Part shown: piece after piece, positions 48,101-59,353 of the stretch
Numbering within the stretch: the first letter of the stretch is position 1
Layout: the number at the start of each line of letters is the position of its first letter
Source of the DNA: Icerya purchasi
Taxonomy: Eukaryota > Arthropoda > Insecta > Hemiptera > Monophlebidae
Reading direction: 5' to 3'
DNA length: 64,000 nt
NCBI GenBank assembly: GCA_039619475.1
Contig: CM077115.1
Coordinates: 138,148,172 to 138,212,171 of the forward strand
Notes under the pieces: generated by a model
What the model was told of the DNA's origin: nothing
Databases searched by the model: none
What the model saw: only the letters and a program-made list of their open reading frames with translations
Translations under genes and position numbers: made by a program

Positions 48101-49183
48101 GATAAACCAAAAGTAATTTTTATTAATATTAAGGTACAGGTTTAAACGGGTTTTATTATACGGGCGAAGCTGTGGGTAACGGCTAGTACATATGTATAAA
48201 TTCTGAAAGTTAATTAAAACTCAACATGTGGTGTCCAAAGTTTATTTATGTAATATAATATAGTTTTATCTGCGTTACAGAACAATTTAAAACAGTTAAA
48301 GTTAATAGTTTTAACAAATTTACAAAACGGAAAGTTAAATATCGGAAAAATAATATGCACGCTTATATTAACGGAATAAAAAATTAATTAAATTTAACAG
48401 TTTCACATACATTTATGTGAACTGCAGAACAGAATTTTCGTCTCGTGAACTTGGTTGGATATTCTTCATATTAATTATGTTATTAATGTAAAATGGAAAA
48501 ATAAACTTGAAATGAAAAGCAAAAATATTCACAAATGAAATAAAGACAAGAGCCAGTTAGCGCAATAAAATTAGACGGGAAAACCAACTAAAGACAAATT
48601 TAGAAAATATCGAGTTGTTAAAAAATTATTACTTGTTTTTCTATACTACACCACTTGACATTTTCTTTGATAATTTATGGTTATTTGTTCTGTTTAAAAT
48701 TTGACTACTTTTGGTCGACCAAATGATTAAATTAACGCTAAAAGTGGTATGGTGAATAGCTAAACAGAAATTTAATCTTACACAATTCAAAAATAGTATT
48801 ACGATTAGGACGAAGTGGTTTCAAGGTTATAATTAATTCTTAGATTGTTTCTATATTTCAGGCACCGTCTAAATGTAATCTTATTTTTTTTTTTTTTTAA
48901 TGAATAGGACGAAGCCTTAATTTTCGGAGAACAAGATGGCTGGATAGTTTGCTACAACGTAGATGAAGACAAAGAATTATGGAAATTGAAAGCAGCCAAC
49001 AAACGTATTAAGTGTTTGGGTACGGCGTCACCTGATTGGCTGATTTCTGTGACTAGCGAAGGCGAAATATCTTTATGGAAAGTTCGCAGTGTTACAAGTA
49101 AACCCGTAATGGTTACATCGATTAACTGTGGTTGTCGCGTCGTTTGTATGAGTATCCGGTATCCTCCTAAAACGAAGTTGTAA
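42195..49183 (+). CDS. PAK1IP1: PAK1-interacting protein 1-like WD40 protein, six coding exons
   Basis: Spliced gene with coding exons 42195-42293, 42401-42557, 42689-42823, 42923-43043, 44658-44814 and 48908-49183 (stop TAA). All introns are GT/AG and the phases (0,1,1,2,0) join without a break, giving 314 residues. WD-like blades are visible as SGGADEIIQLFN, SGSVDGSITIYK, LSVGQNRTLKTWNL, PTDHQIHVFD, GEQDGWIVCYN and VTSEGEISLWK. The N-terminus, with its GTYEEYLMGY stretch before the first blade, is typical of PAK1IP1/Mak11. Family knowledge: a nucleolar WD40 protein needed for 60S ribosomal subunit assembly, and in vertebrates a binder and inhibitor of the kinase PAK1. The ATG at 42195 is the first in the exon and suits the family N-terminus. 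Vertebrate members carry a long lysine-rich C-terminal tail; here the protein stops after PPKTKL, so the tail is absent or lies in an exon not recognised. Intron 5 is 4.1 kb and full of repeats. The gene is divergent from sphingosine kinase. Confidence 0.93.
43207..43440 (+). mobile_element. TA-tract-nested hairpin element, copy 4 (3' end truncated)
   Basis: Starts TAATTACAACGTAATTC right after a short TA stretch, has one internal AAAAAATGTCCCAATTTTAT unit, then GAATGATGTTATAAGTTTTG and AGAAGAGAAAGAG, and ends in (TA/TG)n at 43408-43440. The terminal GC-rich hairpin of the other copies is missing. It lies in intron 4 of PAK1IP1. Confidence 0.75.
45530..46440 (+). repeat. Degenerate direct repeats in PAK1IP1 intron 5
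   Basis: Three related blocks share TTTCCATGGTAAAC..TAAT..T..TAAGTCAC (starting near 45652, 46037 and 46285), the phrase TTTTTGTCTGGCA (near 45758 and 46234) and GAATAAACAA.GATCATT (near 45899 and 46414). Spacing is uneven (about 385 and 250 bp), so this is an old tandem array with deletions. No coding capacity. Confidence 0.6.
47840..48187 (+). mobile_element. Two Helitron-like 3' ends in PAK1IP1 intron 5
   Basis: At 47848-47880 GGGCGGGTGAAGTCGCGGGC is followed by AATGGCTAG, and at 48161-48187 CGGGCGAAGCTGTGGGTAAC is followed by GGCTAGT. Both resemble the widespread insect Helitron terminus (GC-rich hairpin then CTAG/T). I could not find matching 5' ends, and other element types share similar tails, so the class is tentative. 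Confidence 0.35.
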
Positions 49184-51714
49184 ATGTTAAATGTACATCT
49201 ATAAAACAATATGCGCGTTTGATGTGGTACAGTTAAATAATACTATACAATTACTTATGACATCGCATGTTTTGCGTGGCGCAATTATTGTTTGGGACTA
49301 TTTTTGGACTTCTAATATCCTTTAGCGATTAATCCATACATCACGCGATTATTTGAATCAACGTGTTCGGACATTTATTAAATCATAATTGTGTGAATTT
49401 TAAAGTCGCGGAAGTTTGCGCAGAGAGGACAAAATTTAGAAATGCTGAAAACCAAAGTCCTCTTAACTTCTGCGTCGTAAATTGCACAGTTTTTGTACTA
49501 AATATATTCAATAATTTTATATATGAATTGGTCGGTTGTTCCCGATGCGTTTTTTTTTTTTTTTTTTTTAAAAAAAATGACTTTTTGACGTTGAAACAAG
49601 TAAACAACTATTTATATCCTAAAATGATTGAAATAAAGCTGACCAGCCATGGCACAATTGAGACGAAAACCGAATTATAAAGATTGATTATGTCTATGTA
49701 AACTAAAGCGAAAAAGCTTTACTCAATTTAAGTGTATTATTATGTGTTATTGTTAATTGTTAATTACTAATTACTAATTACTAAATATTATTAGTTTTCT
49801 ATCGTAAGTTTACTTTTTTATTATTATTATAATTATTATGTTTCAAGATTAAAAACAAAGAACTTATTTTTATTTTTATTTTTTTTTGCTTCCGTGTGTG
49901 ATTTTAAAAGATTACAATATATCTGCAAGAAATAGTGTTATCAGACGTGATTAGGCGCAGGGTGAAATTTTACCTAAATCCATCATTATTAGTGTTTAAT
50001 ATAATTTTATTACGAATAGTAATATACCAGCTTTATTAAACGCGTGTTTAAACAGTATTCGTTGTATAATTATATAATATTTATCACACCTATTGCGTGT
50101 AATTTTGATTGTGACATGGCGCGCGCGTATATATACACACACACACACACATGTATTGAACTGTATACATACGAAATTATTTAATATTTTTAACTTATTT
50201 TTGGGAGCTGCCAGTGATCACTACATCGAAATTTGAATAGGTAATTTTGCATGTACAATCGTGAGTGTTTGTGTAATCAATTGTAAATATTTTCTATTTG
50301 TAATATTTAAAACCGTCCTACTAAGCTATGTATGTGTACGTATATATATTATATTAGACTGAAAAGTACTTTTTTCTACTATAGTCATTATCCTCTCTTT
50401 TTTAATAGTTAGTTTTGTATTAGTCGCCCTTCCCCCTTCTTAATAATATAAATATGTTATAATTTTTTTATGAAAGAAATATTTTCAGAAAATGTGTTCG
50501 TCTGCGAATTATTGTTAGAAACGTGCATTCCCATGTACAAATTTTATCACATTTTAAATTTTAGCTTTCTGCACGAAGAAACAATTAATTTATTAGTTAT
50601 AAATAAGTAGTTCACTTTTTATAATTTTGTATTTTTACATTTATGTATGTATCAATTATAATTAAATTTAAAATCTTTTTTCTTTCCTTTTTTTTTTTTT
50701 TTTTACTTTTGACTGCTATTTCAATAAATAAATTTTATCGAAATTCAGTATTATTATAATTAATTTAATTAGCTACTTAATTGAAAGGTGTAAAATCTAA
50801 TACTAAAAAAAAAAGAAAGTCAAACTTTTAAAAATGAAATTGGTGCTTAGAATTATTCTTCAACCGTTTGTAATATTTTGAATTATTTGTTTCCGCTTCT
50901 GGCTTTTTAAACACTTTCTTTTTAAGAAATTGAAAATTAAATTTTTATAATTGAATTTTTTTAAGAGATATTTTTCATTAAATTTTCCCATAGAGGGGCG
51001 CCACGAGAATGAGTCAAAAAGGGTCTTTCTTACTCCCCAAGTTTTGAAGAGAATATTTTATTACAAATAATTACACTCCAAAATTGTATTAATAATCGTG
51101 ATAAAATTGTCAAAAAAATCAGTCATTAATAACCGTGTTGAAAATAACGGTAAATCATTGCGGAATAACTCAGGTCGTGACACAGACGTATACATTAGGC
51201 CGAGTTTGTATTGCGATAACAAACGGTCGTAATCAATTTCACTTGTAACAAAATCCTACGTTTTGGTTAAAGCGTCCATGAACACTATCTACTTCTATAT
51301 GAGAAGAATGTATAAATTATAGTGTGATTAACATTTAAATATTTATTAAGTTACCATGTTAAGTTGGAAAAAAAATGTTGCGGTCAGTTGACCTAAATGT
51401 TTTGATTAAGAAAATAGAAATTAGCCTATTTTGGGAAATACCTACATAAAGATTCGTATTTTTATAAATTTAAATAATTGTAAATAGTAACTGTTAATAT
51501 GCGGTTACTAAAGTTATATTTTTTATTATCCGAACGATATTTACAATTTACAAAATATATAAGATTATTTATATTGTAATAAACTTAAATCATTTGAAAT
51601 TGTTCGAAACACATTAAATAAATAGAACGAATAAATTGCTTAGACTATGAAGTTTGAAAAAAATACGATCTCAAAATTTTATAAACTCTCTTCTTCACGG
51701 TTGGCAATTTCCCG
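49184..51714. other. PAK1IP1 3' UTR and intergenic sequence
   Basis: Candidate polyadenylation signals include AATAAA at about 49632 and 50724; the real site is not determined. A CA/TA microsatellite lies at 50127-50152. The 105-codon frame at 49363-49680 has no motif and is interrupted in sense by a T run. Confidence 0.5.
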
Positions 51715-52075
51715 TTGGTGCGGGATCTGCCGTGCAAATTGATCGTTTCTAACTGTTTCAGTTTACCGCTAGGCCTGAATCAATACCGGCTTCAATGAGA
51801 TCCGCAGTAATTACATCGAGCTAACTTCGCCTTGGCCTTCTAACTGGTCTTTTGCCTGGGACTTGGAATGAATGCGCGACTGATAGCAACAAACCACTTT
51901 CGGTTTTCTGAGCACATAGTACATACCCGTACCATCTTAAACGGCTCTCGTGGAGTTTACTTAGGGCAGGTGCAACTCCTGCTGCTGCGCGGATGCATTC
52001 ATTTTTGATCCGGTCAGATAACCGGATGCCCATTGACCATCTTAACATGCGCATTTCCATCACATGCAGCGCTTG
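51715..52075 (-). mobile_element. RTE-type non-LTR retrotransposon, reverse transcriptase C-terminal fragment
   Basis: The minus-strand frame reads EMRMLRWSMGIRLSDRIKNE, then ESRLRWYGYVL and KRPVRRPRRS, followed after a stop by LDVITADLIEAGIDSGLA. This is the conserved tail of RTE-like (craniofacial-development-protein-2-like) elements: 'RmLRWmcG..r.DriRNe', 'ESRLRWyGHV.R' and 'GRPrkRWlD.i..Dl...Gl....A'. Only the last 120 or so residues remain, and an in-frame stop shows decay. Confidence 0.8.
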
Positions 52076-52776
52076 CTCTTCTCGTCTTGAAATTTTATAA
52101 ACACAGGACGATAAAATGAGTATTTCATTTGCTTACTTTATGTTATAATTTATGGTTGATTTTTCAATTCCATCGGATTACATCTTTTAAAAGGGACGAC
52201 CTGAAGTATTATCGATAAGATTGACTGTTGACGGATTAAGATGGTGTTGTGATCGTTAGATATATCTAAAACTAAATTCTTATTACGTCTTTTAAGCAAA
52301 TGAAAATCATTATGTACATCATCGTTTTGAATATGTTGCGATACTCCAACTATACTTCATAGAATCTTTGTCTGAATTGGTTGATGATTTTTATATTTGC
52401 AGATTTCAATCCCGTTTGTCCACATCGATTTTAGAATAGTTTTGTATAATAACACTTTATTTCCGATTGAAGAGTATTTGTTCATTAAAAGATTCATGTT
52501 TCGGGATTAAGAATATTATTAGAAATATATTAACATTTAAAATAAAATTTAAAGTCATATTATGAATACGGAGTTAGTCATCTGGAACATGTCGGTATGT
52601 CGCATTTTAAATCTATATTTTATGTTAATTAACATATTTCTGATGTAGTTAATGTTCTTTCAATTTATTTAATAATTAGCAGAAACTGTAAGTAAAATAC
52701 TTTACGACACTTTGAGAAATATTGAGAAACCCGAAAGTTCTTTTTGCAACATAATTATAGTTACTATTTAATTGAA

Positions 52777-53019
52777 CAGAAATTATAATTTTATAAATGT
52801 TAAAATATTAAAATATTATAAACACCGACATGTTTCGTAGTAGCAAACTGCATAATTATGATGTAACAATTAACAATTTAGTTATAAATAAAGAAGAAAC
52901 TAACTGAATATGGTGCATAAGTCGATAAACACACTTTGTTAAAGTAAATGTTGGTAATTTTCTTCTTCAATTTTAACTTTAAATTGTAATATTTATATAT
53001 AAAACTTTTTAAGTTAACA
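52777..53019 (+). repeat. Left arm of inverted repeat flanking the hAT pseudogene
   Basis: About 245 bp that recur in reverse orientation at 55531-55785. Shared landmarks are CAGAAATTATAA at the outer end, ACACCGACATGTTTCGTAGT in the middle, and TTTTTAAGTTAACATTAG at the inner end. Divergence is mostly small substitutions and indels. The inner end lies about 200 bp before the first recognisable transposase codons. Confidence 0.8.
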
Positions 53020-53224
53020 TTAGTAGGTGACCTATATAAAGAAGAGGTTTTAGGGGGTTTGACCTCTTCACTATTACACGCAAAAGCCCGAATATTAACC
53101 GAATACACTATCGTAGTGTATGATTTCGCATTGTTGCTTTGAATTGAATTTAAAATAGTTCGAATCTTTTTATGCCTTTATTTAGGTTACTTGAGTAGGA
53201 AAGAGGATCCAAGCTTATTTGTCA

Positions 53225-55235
53225 AAAGGCATATTATATTGTCTCTAGACCTCCGAATAATGATGAGGAAAAACTGAAAGCTTTAAAAGAGCCTTGGAAC
53301 CTACCGGATACTTTCAAATTTCCATTCACTGGCAAGAGGAATTTTGCTTCTCAACGTCTGACTTGTGTATTTAAACATCATGTAGGGAGCATTTTGTGAA
53401 CTATGTGTTCTACTTGGAACATGGCGAGGCGGACGTAGTTATCAAGATCTTGGAGCCCTTGTTAATAAACCATTTACTAACTGGAAAAATGCTTTAGGGA
53501 ACTTTGGTCATCACACAAATACAAAATACCACAAATTAGCTTTAGAGCAAGCAGCAAACTTTGTAAAGTTCGCAGAAGGAAAATCTACTGATGGTGAGGA
53601 GTCCACGAACCTGGTCATAAAATTGCTGAAGGTAACTATGAGAGATTAAATTGTAGAAACAGTTCTTTTGTGCAGAAGACAGGAAATGGTCCTAAGAAGA
53701 AGCCATGAATATGAATTTAGAGTAAACGAACCTGCTCACAGTGATGGCAATTTTCGAGTACTTCTCCATTTTCGTGTTCGATGATCGCACTATGCGGCAA
53801 TGCTATTTAAGCGCATATACTTAAAAGGGTTAAAGAGTCTGTTTATTCCGGCAAGAACAACTAGCGTTATGTTTATGGTATGTAGACTGCTCATTTGAAA
53901 AATTAGTCATCCGGGAGGATTTTCTTAAATTTATCTACATGGAAGATGTTTCAGTTGAAACATTTGCGACGACAATTATAATGCATCTCTTATCCTATAA
54001 CTTGTATATAGATAAATTCATATTAGACAAGGCTTTCATGGCGCTGCAGTACTGAACGGTCGATTACAAGGCATAAGAACAGTAATTGTAGGGAAATATC
54101 CGAGCGCGCAATTCGTGTACTGTATGGCTCACATTCTGAACTTAGTTCTAGCGCATTCATGTTGGATGCCTACTGTACAGGGATCATAAAACGCGCAATA
54201 AACTTTTTTGAACAATTTTCACTTCGAAATAGAATTTTGAAAAAAAATGCTGATCAGATTAATTCATCTCATTCAACGTTTATTTCTCTTTGTGAGATAC
54301 GGAGGACCGAAAAGCATGCGGCTGTGGAACGGTTTTGCACAAATGATTCCCATAATACGCGCAACGCTTGAGGCACTGCAAGAAGTTGCTGGTAAGGATA
54401 TCGCCGCTTAATCATACCGACACCAAACAGCCATAGAAAATAGCCAGTTTATTGTGTCGCTTGTTATATTGAGAAAAATTTTCTCATATCAACAAGCCTA
54501 AGCAAAGCAATGAAAAAAGTTAATATCAATTTGACCAACACTTACAGTCATACAAAAACTATAAAAACGACATTACAAAATATTTAAAATGAAAGTTAGT
54601 TCTCAATCCTTTTCGAGCAAGCAAAACAGATGAGTTCAAATGACATAGTTGTTTCAAAAACGAACAGATAGGAAACCCAACGTAGTAATGTACCGAGAGA
54701 AACTGTCGAAATGTATTTTACCCCTTTGTTGACCATGTCATTACAGAACTCGATGTCCGCTTCAAACCACATGAAGAAACGATCGAAGGGGTTCAAATGT
54801 TTCTACCTGAGAAGACTGACTCTAGCACGCAAGAAAATCTGAAAAAAATAGTACAAACATGTCTTGGTGAAAATGAGGGAACAATATTTCTAAGTGAATA
54901 TGAGATACCGAACAATCATGGAAATTTTCTACTCGAAAACCTACCACTGCAGTAGGAGCTATTGATCATTTCCACGTATATTCATTCGGATAAACAGTTT
55001 TTTCCTTTGATAAAAAAGCATCTTAATATATTAGCCACGCTTGCAGTGTCCACTGCGACTCCAGAAAGATATTTCTCTAATTAAGAACTTATATTAGGAA
55101 TTGAATGGATGACGAAAATACATTGGTCTTACTCTCACGAGCATTCACGGTGACCCGGCGGTAAAACTATATTTTAAAGGAATTGTAAATAAGTTGGCAA
55201 TAAGACGGAAACGACTCAATTTTAAATTTTAAATT
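53225..55235 (+). pseudogene. ZMYM1-like hAT transposase pseudogene
   Basis: Translating all three frames gives an ordered but broken hAT protein of the zinc-finger MYM-type 1-like group. Near 53290 is PWNLPDTFKFPFTGKRNF, then WRGGRSYQDLGALVNKPF and the W-K-N-A...H-H-T-N-T-K-Y-H segment of the TTF-like domain. Near 54030-54150 is QGFHGAAVLNGRLQGIR with KYPSAQFVYCMAHILNLVL, the DDE-core 'DGA...hC..HrLNLvl' region (the expected D is H here). Near 54990-55220 is the C-terminal dimerisation block LATLAVSTATPERYFSN, then RRKRLNF. Many stops and frameshifts separate these blocks, so no active protein is possible. A poly-C run (about 55381-55394) follows, as is common near ends of this hAT group. 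Confidence 0.85.
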
Positions 55236-55530
55236 ACATTCTTAATATATTATTATAATAATATTATTGTATATAAATATAAGCAAAGAATAAAATAATA
55301 AATAATAATATAACTTAATAGCATAGAACGACCTACTGTTTTATTTTGCATGAAAAAAAATTATGAAAATTTCAGATTTGCCCCCCCCCCCCCGTTGAAG
55401 AGTTATATATACCTCCGTGTATATGATCCATTTTTATATTTGTGTAATATAAAACGAAAAATTATAATTTCTACTTAAATGCATTGTTTTCGTTTTATAT
55501 TATAAGAATACAGAAAAGACAGATACACGT

Positions 55531-55785
55531 GCTAATGTTAACTTAAAAAGTTTTATATATATATATATATATATATATAAATATAATTTAATGTTAAAAT
55601 TGAAGAAAACAATTACCATTTACTTTAACAAAATATGTTTATTGACTTATATATCATGCTCAGCTTCTTCTTTATTTACATTTAAATTATTAATTGTTAC
55701 ATCATGATTATGTAGTTTGTTACTACGGAATATGTCGGTGTTTATATTTCAATATTTCAGCATTTATAAAGTTATAATTTCTGTG
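55531..55785 (-). repeat. Right arm of inverted repeat flanking the hAT pseudogene
   Basis: Reverse complement of the 52777-53019 segment (for example GCTAATGTTAACTTAAAAAG and TAATTGTTACATCATGATTA). A (TA)n tract at about 55556-55578 lies inside it. Parts of the neighbourhood also repeat directly: the segment around TCGTTTTATATTA at 55494 recurs at 55800, so the arm sits in a short tandem duplication with a period of roughly 310 bp. Confidence 0.75.
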
Positions 55786-57511
55786 TAATTTTATTGTTTT
55801 CGTTTTATATTACATGAATACAGAAATGGGTGATACATCTACTAATCTTTACTTAAAAAGATACTATTCATCTACAAATATCTTAGAAACCAAAGGCAAA
55901 ATTCTTATCGCATTGTAGACAGATGAAGAATTTCCATCCGGATTAGGTTTTAAGGTTTTCTTTACCGCCGTAAAAAAAAATCGATGTGCAAAATATATGT
56001 AATGAAAATTTAAAATAAATAAAAGATAACAATTATAGGATAAGTGTAAAAAAGAGTACGAAAATATCACACAACTTTTATGCTGGAAAAGTACAGTAGG
56101 AAACAAAATGAATGATAAAATTATCAAAAAACTAAAACTGGATTGCGCTATTGAATTATCGAGATAGATGAATTTGTGGTTTGGACGTTAATTTAATATG
56201 TAACGGAGCAATGCAAATAATACGTATCACTTGTCGCTTTTATCGTATAATTGTTTTTTAAGCATATGACGACAGTTCATCTTTACATGGACAGTTTATG
56301 GAAAATGGGTAACAAAAATTGCATAGTTTTGTTTTGCAATATCAATAAAATCAACGTCTGACATTTTAATTTTATCTTAAGCTTTGAATTTCTGTTCATT
56401 ACTATTAGCTTTTCTTCATCGTTTCCGAAAAATTCTGTAGAAAAATTATTATATCAGAAGGTGGGTGAAAATTTAATATTTCCTACCAAAATTCTTAGAA
56501 AATTGATTGATTAAACTTGTAATTAATAATTTGTAATGTTTAACCGCAATGAGAAGTACTAAATGATTAATTTTCCAGAATAATAATTTCGAAACATGCG
56601 AAGAATCGTGTTTTGTATACTTTAATTCTATCATCGTCAGATAAAATAATTTTTTTTTCCTATAGGTTTTTTCTTTAGGACCACTGATATTGATACTCTT
56701 GTTTTGTCAAAAAGATTTTTCTGTTTTACTCAAAGATATTGGAATTTTTAAACTGCTAAGAACAGAATAAGGCAACCACCGATATGGTTAACAATATAAA
56801 TATCTTATACTTATTATTCCTACTCCTTATAATGCTGCATCAGTTTTTTCATTTCCATCGTTTTCCGTTGTTCCCCCTCTTGGCTACTTCGTCATTGCTA
56901 TAGCTATGCATACATATTTAAATAAATAATCTAGTTTTTTTTTTTTTTTTTTTTCTTTTTTTTATCGAACATGGGTTAATGCTCGTTATTGGCGAGCTCC
57001 CCCCCCCCCATAAAAAACAACAAAATATAAATATTTTCAGTTTAGAGGTGAAACATTTTACTCCTAAACTGATGATTTGTTATAGTATCATTTACAGTTT
57101 ATAAAGTTAGAATTTATATTCTATTGAACAGCTCTGCGTTTTGTGTTTTTTTTGGAAACCATTGTTTCCGTAAACTATTATTTCAGTTGTACACTATACT
57201 GAATTTACCGTTTATTACACTTGCGTAATAACTATGTTAAAATTAAAATTTGTATTTCTTTAGAGAATTCTTTTGAATATATTTTACAGCAAGAACTATT
57301 GTTGTTACATTTATTCACATTATGAATCACATATTCTCCTGTTTATAAGTAGGTTTATTTTTTTATTATTGTATATTCCGTATTAAAAAGGAGGATAGGT
57401 TGAATCTTTATAATGAAATTTTTGGAGGTGTTCGAGTTCTCATAGTATTTTTTTAGCTTGAACCAAATGCTCCTCGTGGAAGTATAATTTTTATGACATG
57501 GAAAAATATTA
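55786..57511. other. No gene recognised
   Basis: A/T-rich, with a long T run at 56936-56954 and a C run at 57000-57009. No motif-bearing frames. Confidence 0.5.
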
Positions 57512-57721
57512 ATGATTCAGTTTTGTTTAATTTTTTATTTTATTTATGAAAAAATTAGCATTGTTACGGTATACGTAGAATACGCTATCGCACAAAGAAA
57601 AATGTTTAAATTTAAATTTGTGATTTCCATATTAACAGAATTCGCGGTAATTAGCATTATTTTAGTAACAGGTTTGCTGAACTTAAAGAAACATGAAGTG
57701 TCGGTTCTATCAAGTCAATAA
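57512..57721 (+). CDS. Hydrophobic open frame, possible upstream exon of the 59249 membrane exon
   Basis: A 69-codon frame with two hydrophobic stretches separated by a basic segment (AQRKMFKFKF), then VISILTEFAVISIILV. A/T-rich DNA often gives hydrophobic frames by chance, so this is weak. It is listed because candidate donors inside it (57647 and 57665) are in phase with the acceptor at 59248. Confidence 0.15.
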   Translation: MIQFCLIFYFIYEKISIVTVYVEYAIAQRKMFKFKFVISILTEFAVISIILVTGLLNLKKHEVSVLSSQ

Positions 57722-59248
57722 GCACTGCGACTGAATTCTATCATTGGCTTTATCTTATATATTTACATAATATACAGAGAGATCATATATTTTCATATAG
57801 TATTGAAAGAATTTATATTTATTCCGAAAACCACCACAATCGTAAATTCAAAAAATTTTTATTTATTTCTAAAGTAATATTTAGGTGAATAGACATTTAA
57901 AACTAGGCTAATGAGAGATATGATCACGGTCAACTAACGACTTTTTTATGCGGCGATTTCAGAAAAATTTGCAATATAAATTTAGTTTTTGATTGAAAGT
58001 TTAGATCAGTTCGGATTTTAGTTATACGTATTTTGCCTTGCAACGAAATTTCAATTTTGGTCAAATAATTAAAAAAAACGAAGTTTCAGTTATAATCTGA
58101 AACATAGGAAAAAAACAATACAATCTATGTTAGGCTGGCAAATTAATAAAAAAAATTAGTATTTAATAAGTTCTACAACCAATGCAAAAAACCTCTTAAA
58201 ACATATCTTTAAATAGTAGAATGTGAAAAATATTTCGAATAGCTAACTTTTTTACAAAGATGTGAAATTAATGGTACGAGTATATTATTAAAGCAGGGTT
58301 GTCCAACAAGATTATAAATTTCTAGAGCCTTACAAAGAAATATAAATTATCTTATTTTATTAGTATGCTTCAAAATTGCCTTAAAAACTTGTGAAATTAC
58401 GTTTAATATGTAATCTGACAGTTTAACTTTGGAAATACGAATTTGTACACATCGACATTAGCAAGCCATATTTTTCTTTCATTGAAATAAACTTGATCAA
58501 ACTCAGAATCAATAACGAAAATATAGTAAGAGGAAAGAAAAGAAAAAAATGTTTGCCAGGTTTTATGCTTCAAAAGGAAATTAATAATATACATTTTTTC
58601 AACAAAAACAAAACAATAATGATAATCTGTCTGTTTTTTTTTCATTTTCAGTTCATTTGAAAGCTATTTCGTACCATAAATAAACAACGACGAAAAATAA
58701 ATGTAAGTGCGAATGCGACGTGCGTGCAAAAATAACTTGTTAAAGCAAAAAAAATCGTTCCTTTTTCTAATCGTTCTATTTAAATTAAAAAATAATTTTT
58801 TGTTTTAATTTAAAATGTATAAAAATTATTTGAAATAATAAACAAAAAAATAATGTTGGTTTAAAATAGATTTGTTTCAAATAAAGTAAACTGACAAATG
58901 TACATTTTACTATAAATAAAAAAACAGAATTTCAGCTAAAATTGATTTTTTTTTTATTTACTTTTATTTTACCTGTTTGTAAATTTATCATAGCAAGTCT
59001 TCATATTTTATCTTAAAATTTTTCTATACATTTGTTGAATTTATTTCCAACATAGAATTAAAGAAGTGCTTTTATTTTATAAGAATAAAAAAAAAAAAAA
59101 AACATTCTGAATGTTAAAAATAGCGTCGTATTGCTTAGTAAAATTTATTTAATTCATTAATTATTATTTCGAATTACATGACTACGAATGCTTACAATAT
59201 TTTTATTTGTTTAAATGCGGACTTTGTACAACGATTTATATATTTCAG
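57722..59248. other. No gene recognised
   Basis: A/T-rich. It would be an intron if the hydrophobic frame at 57512 is joined to the exon at 59249. Confidence 0.4.
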
Positions 59249-59353
59249 GGATATAATGTTGGATTAATATCGACTTTTCTATCACTCATTGTAGTTGCGT
59301 TATTTTGTTTTCTAAGTTTGTTTACAATGTTGGCATTGATCAATACATTTTGA
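59249..59353 (+). CDS. Possible terminal exon encoding a transmembrane segment
   Basis: A good acceptor (ATATTTCAG) opens a frame of 34 codons plus stop. The peptide starts GYNVGLISTFL and is almost wholly hydrophobic through LALINTF, as expected for the last membrane helix of a multi-span protein. It begins in phase 0. A hydrophobic frame at 57512-57721 offers phase-0 donors at 57647 (GTAATT) and 57665 (GTAACA) that would join to it. I do not recognise the family; the pairing is speculative. Confidence 0.25.
   Translation, partial: GYNVGLISTFLSLIVVALFCFLSLFTMLALINTF

Noticed and set aside
49363..49680. 105-codon frame downstream of PAK1IP1
   Set aside because: Contains a poly-T-encoded phenylalanine run and no motif; best explained as 3' UTR.
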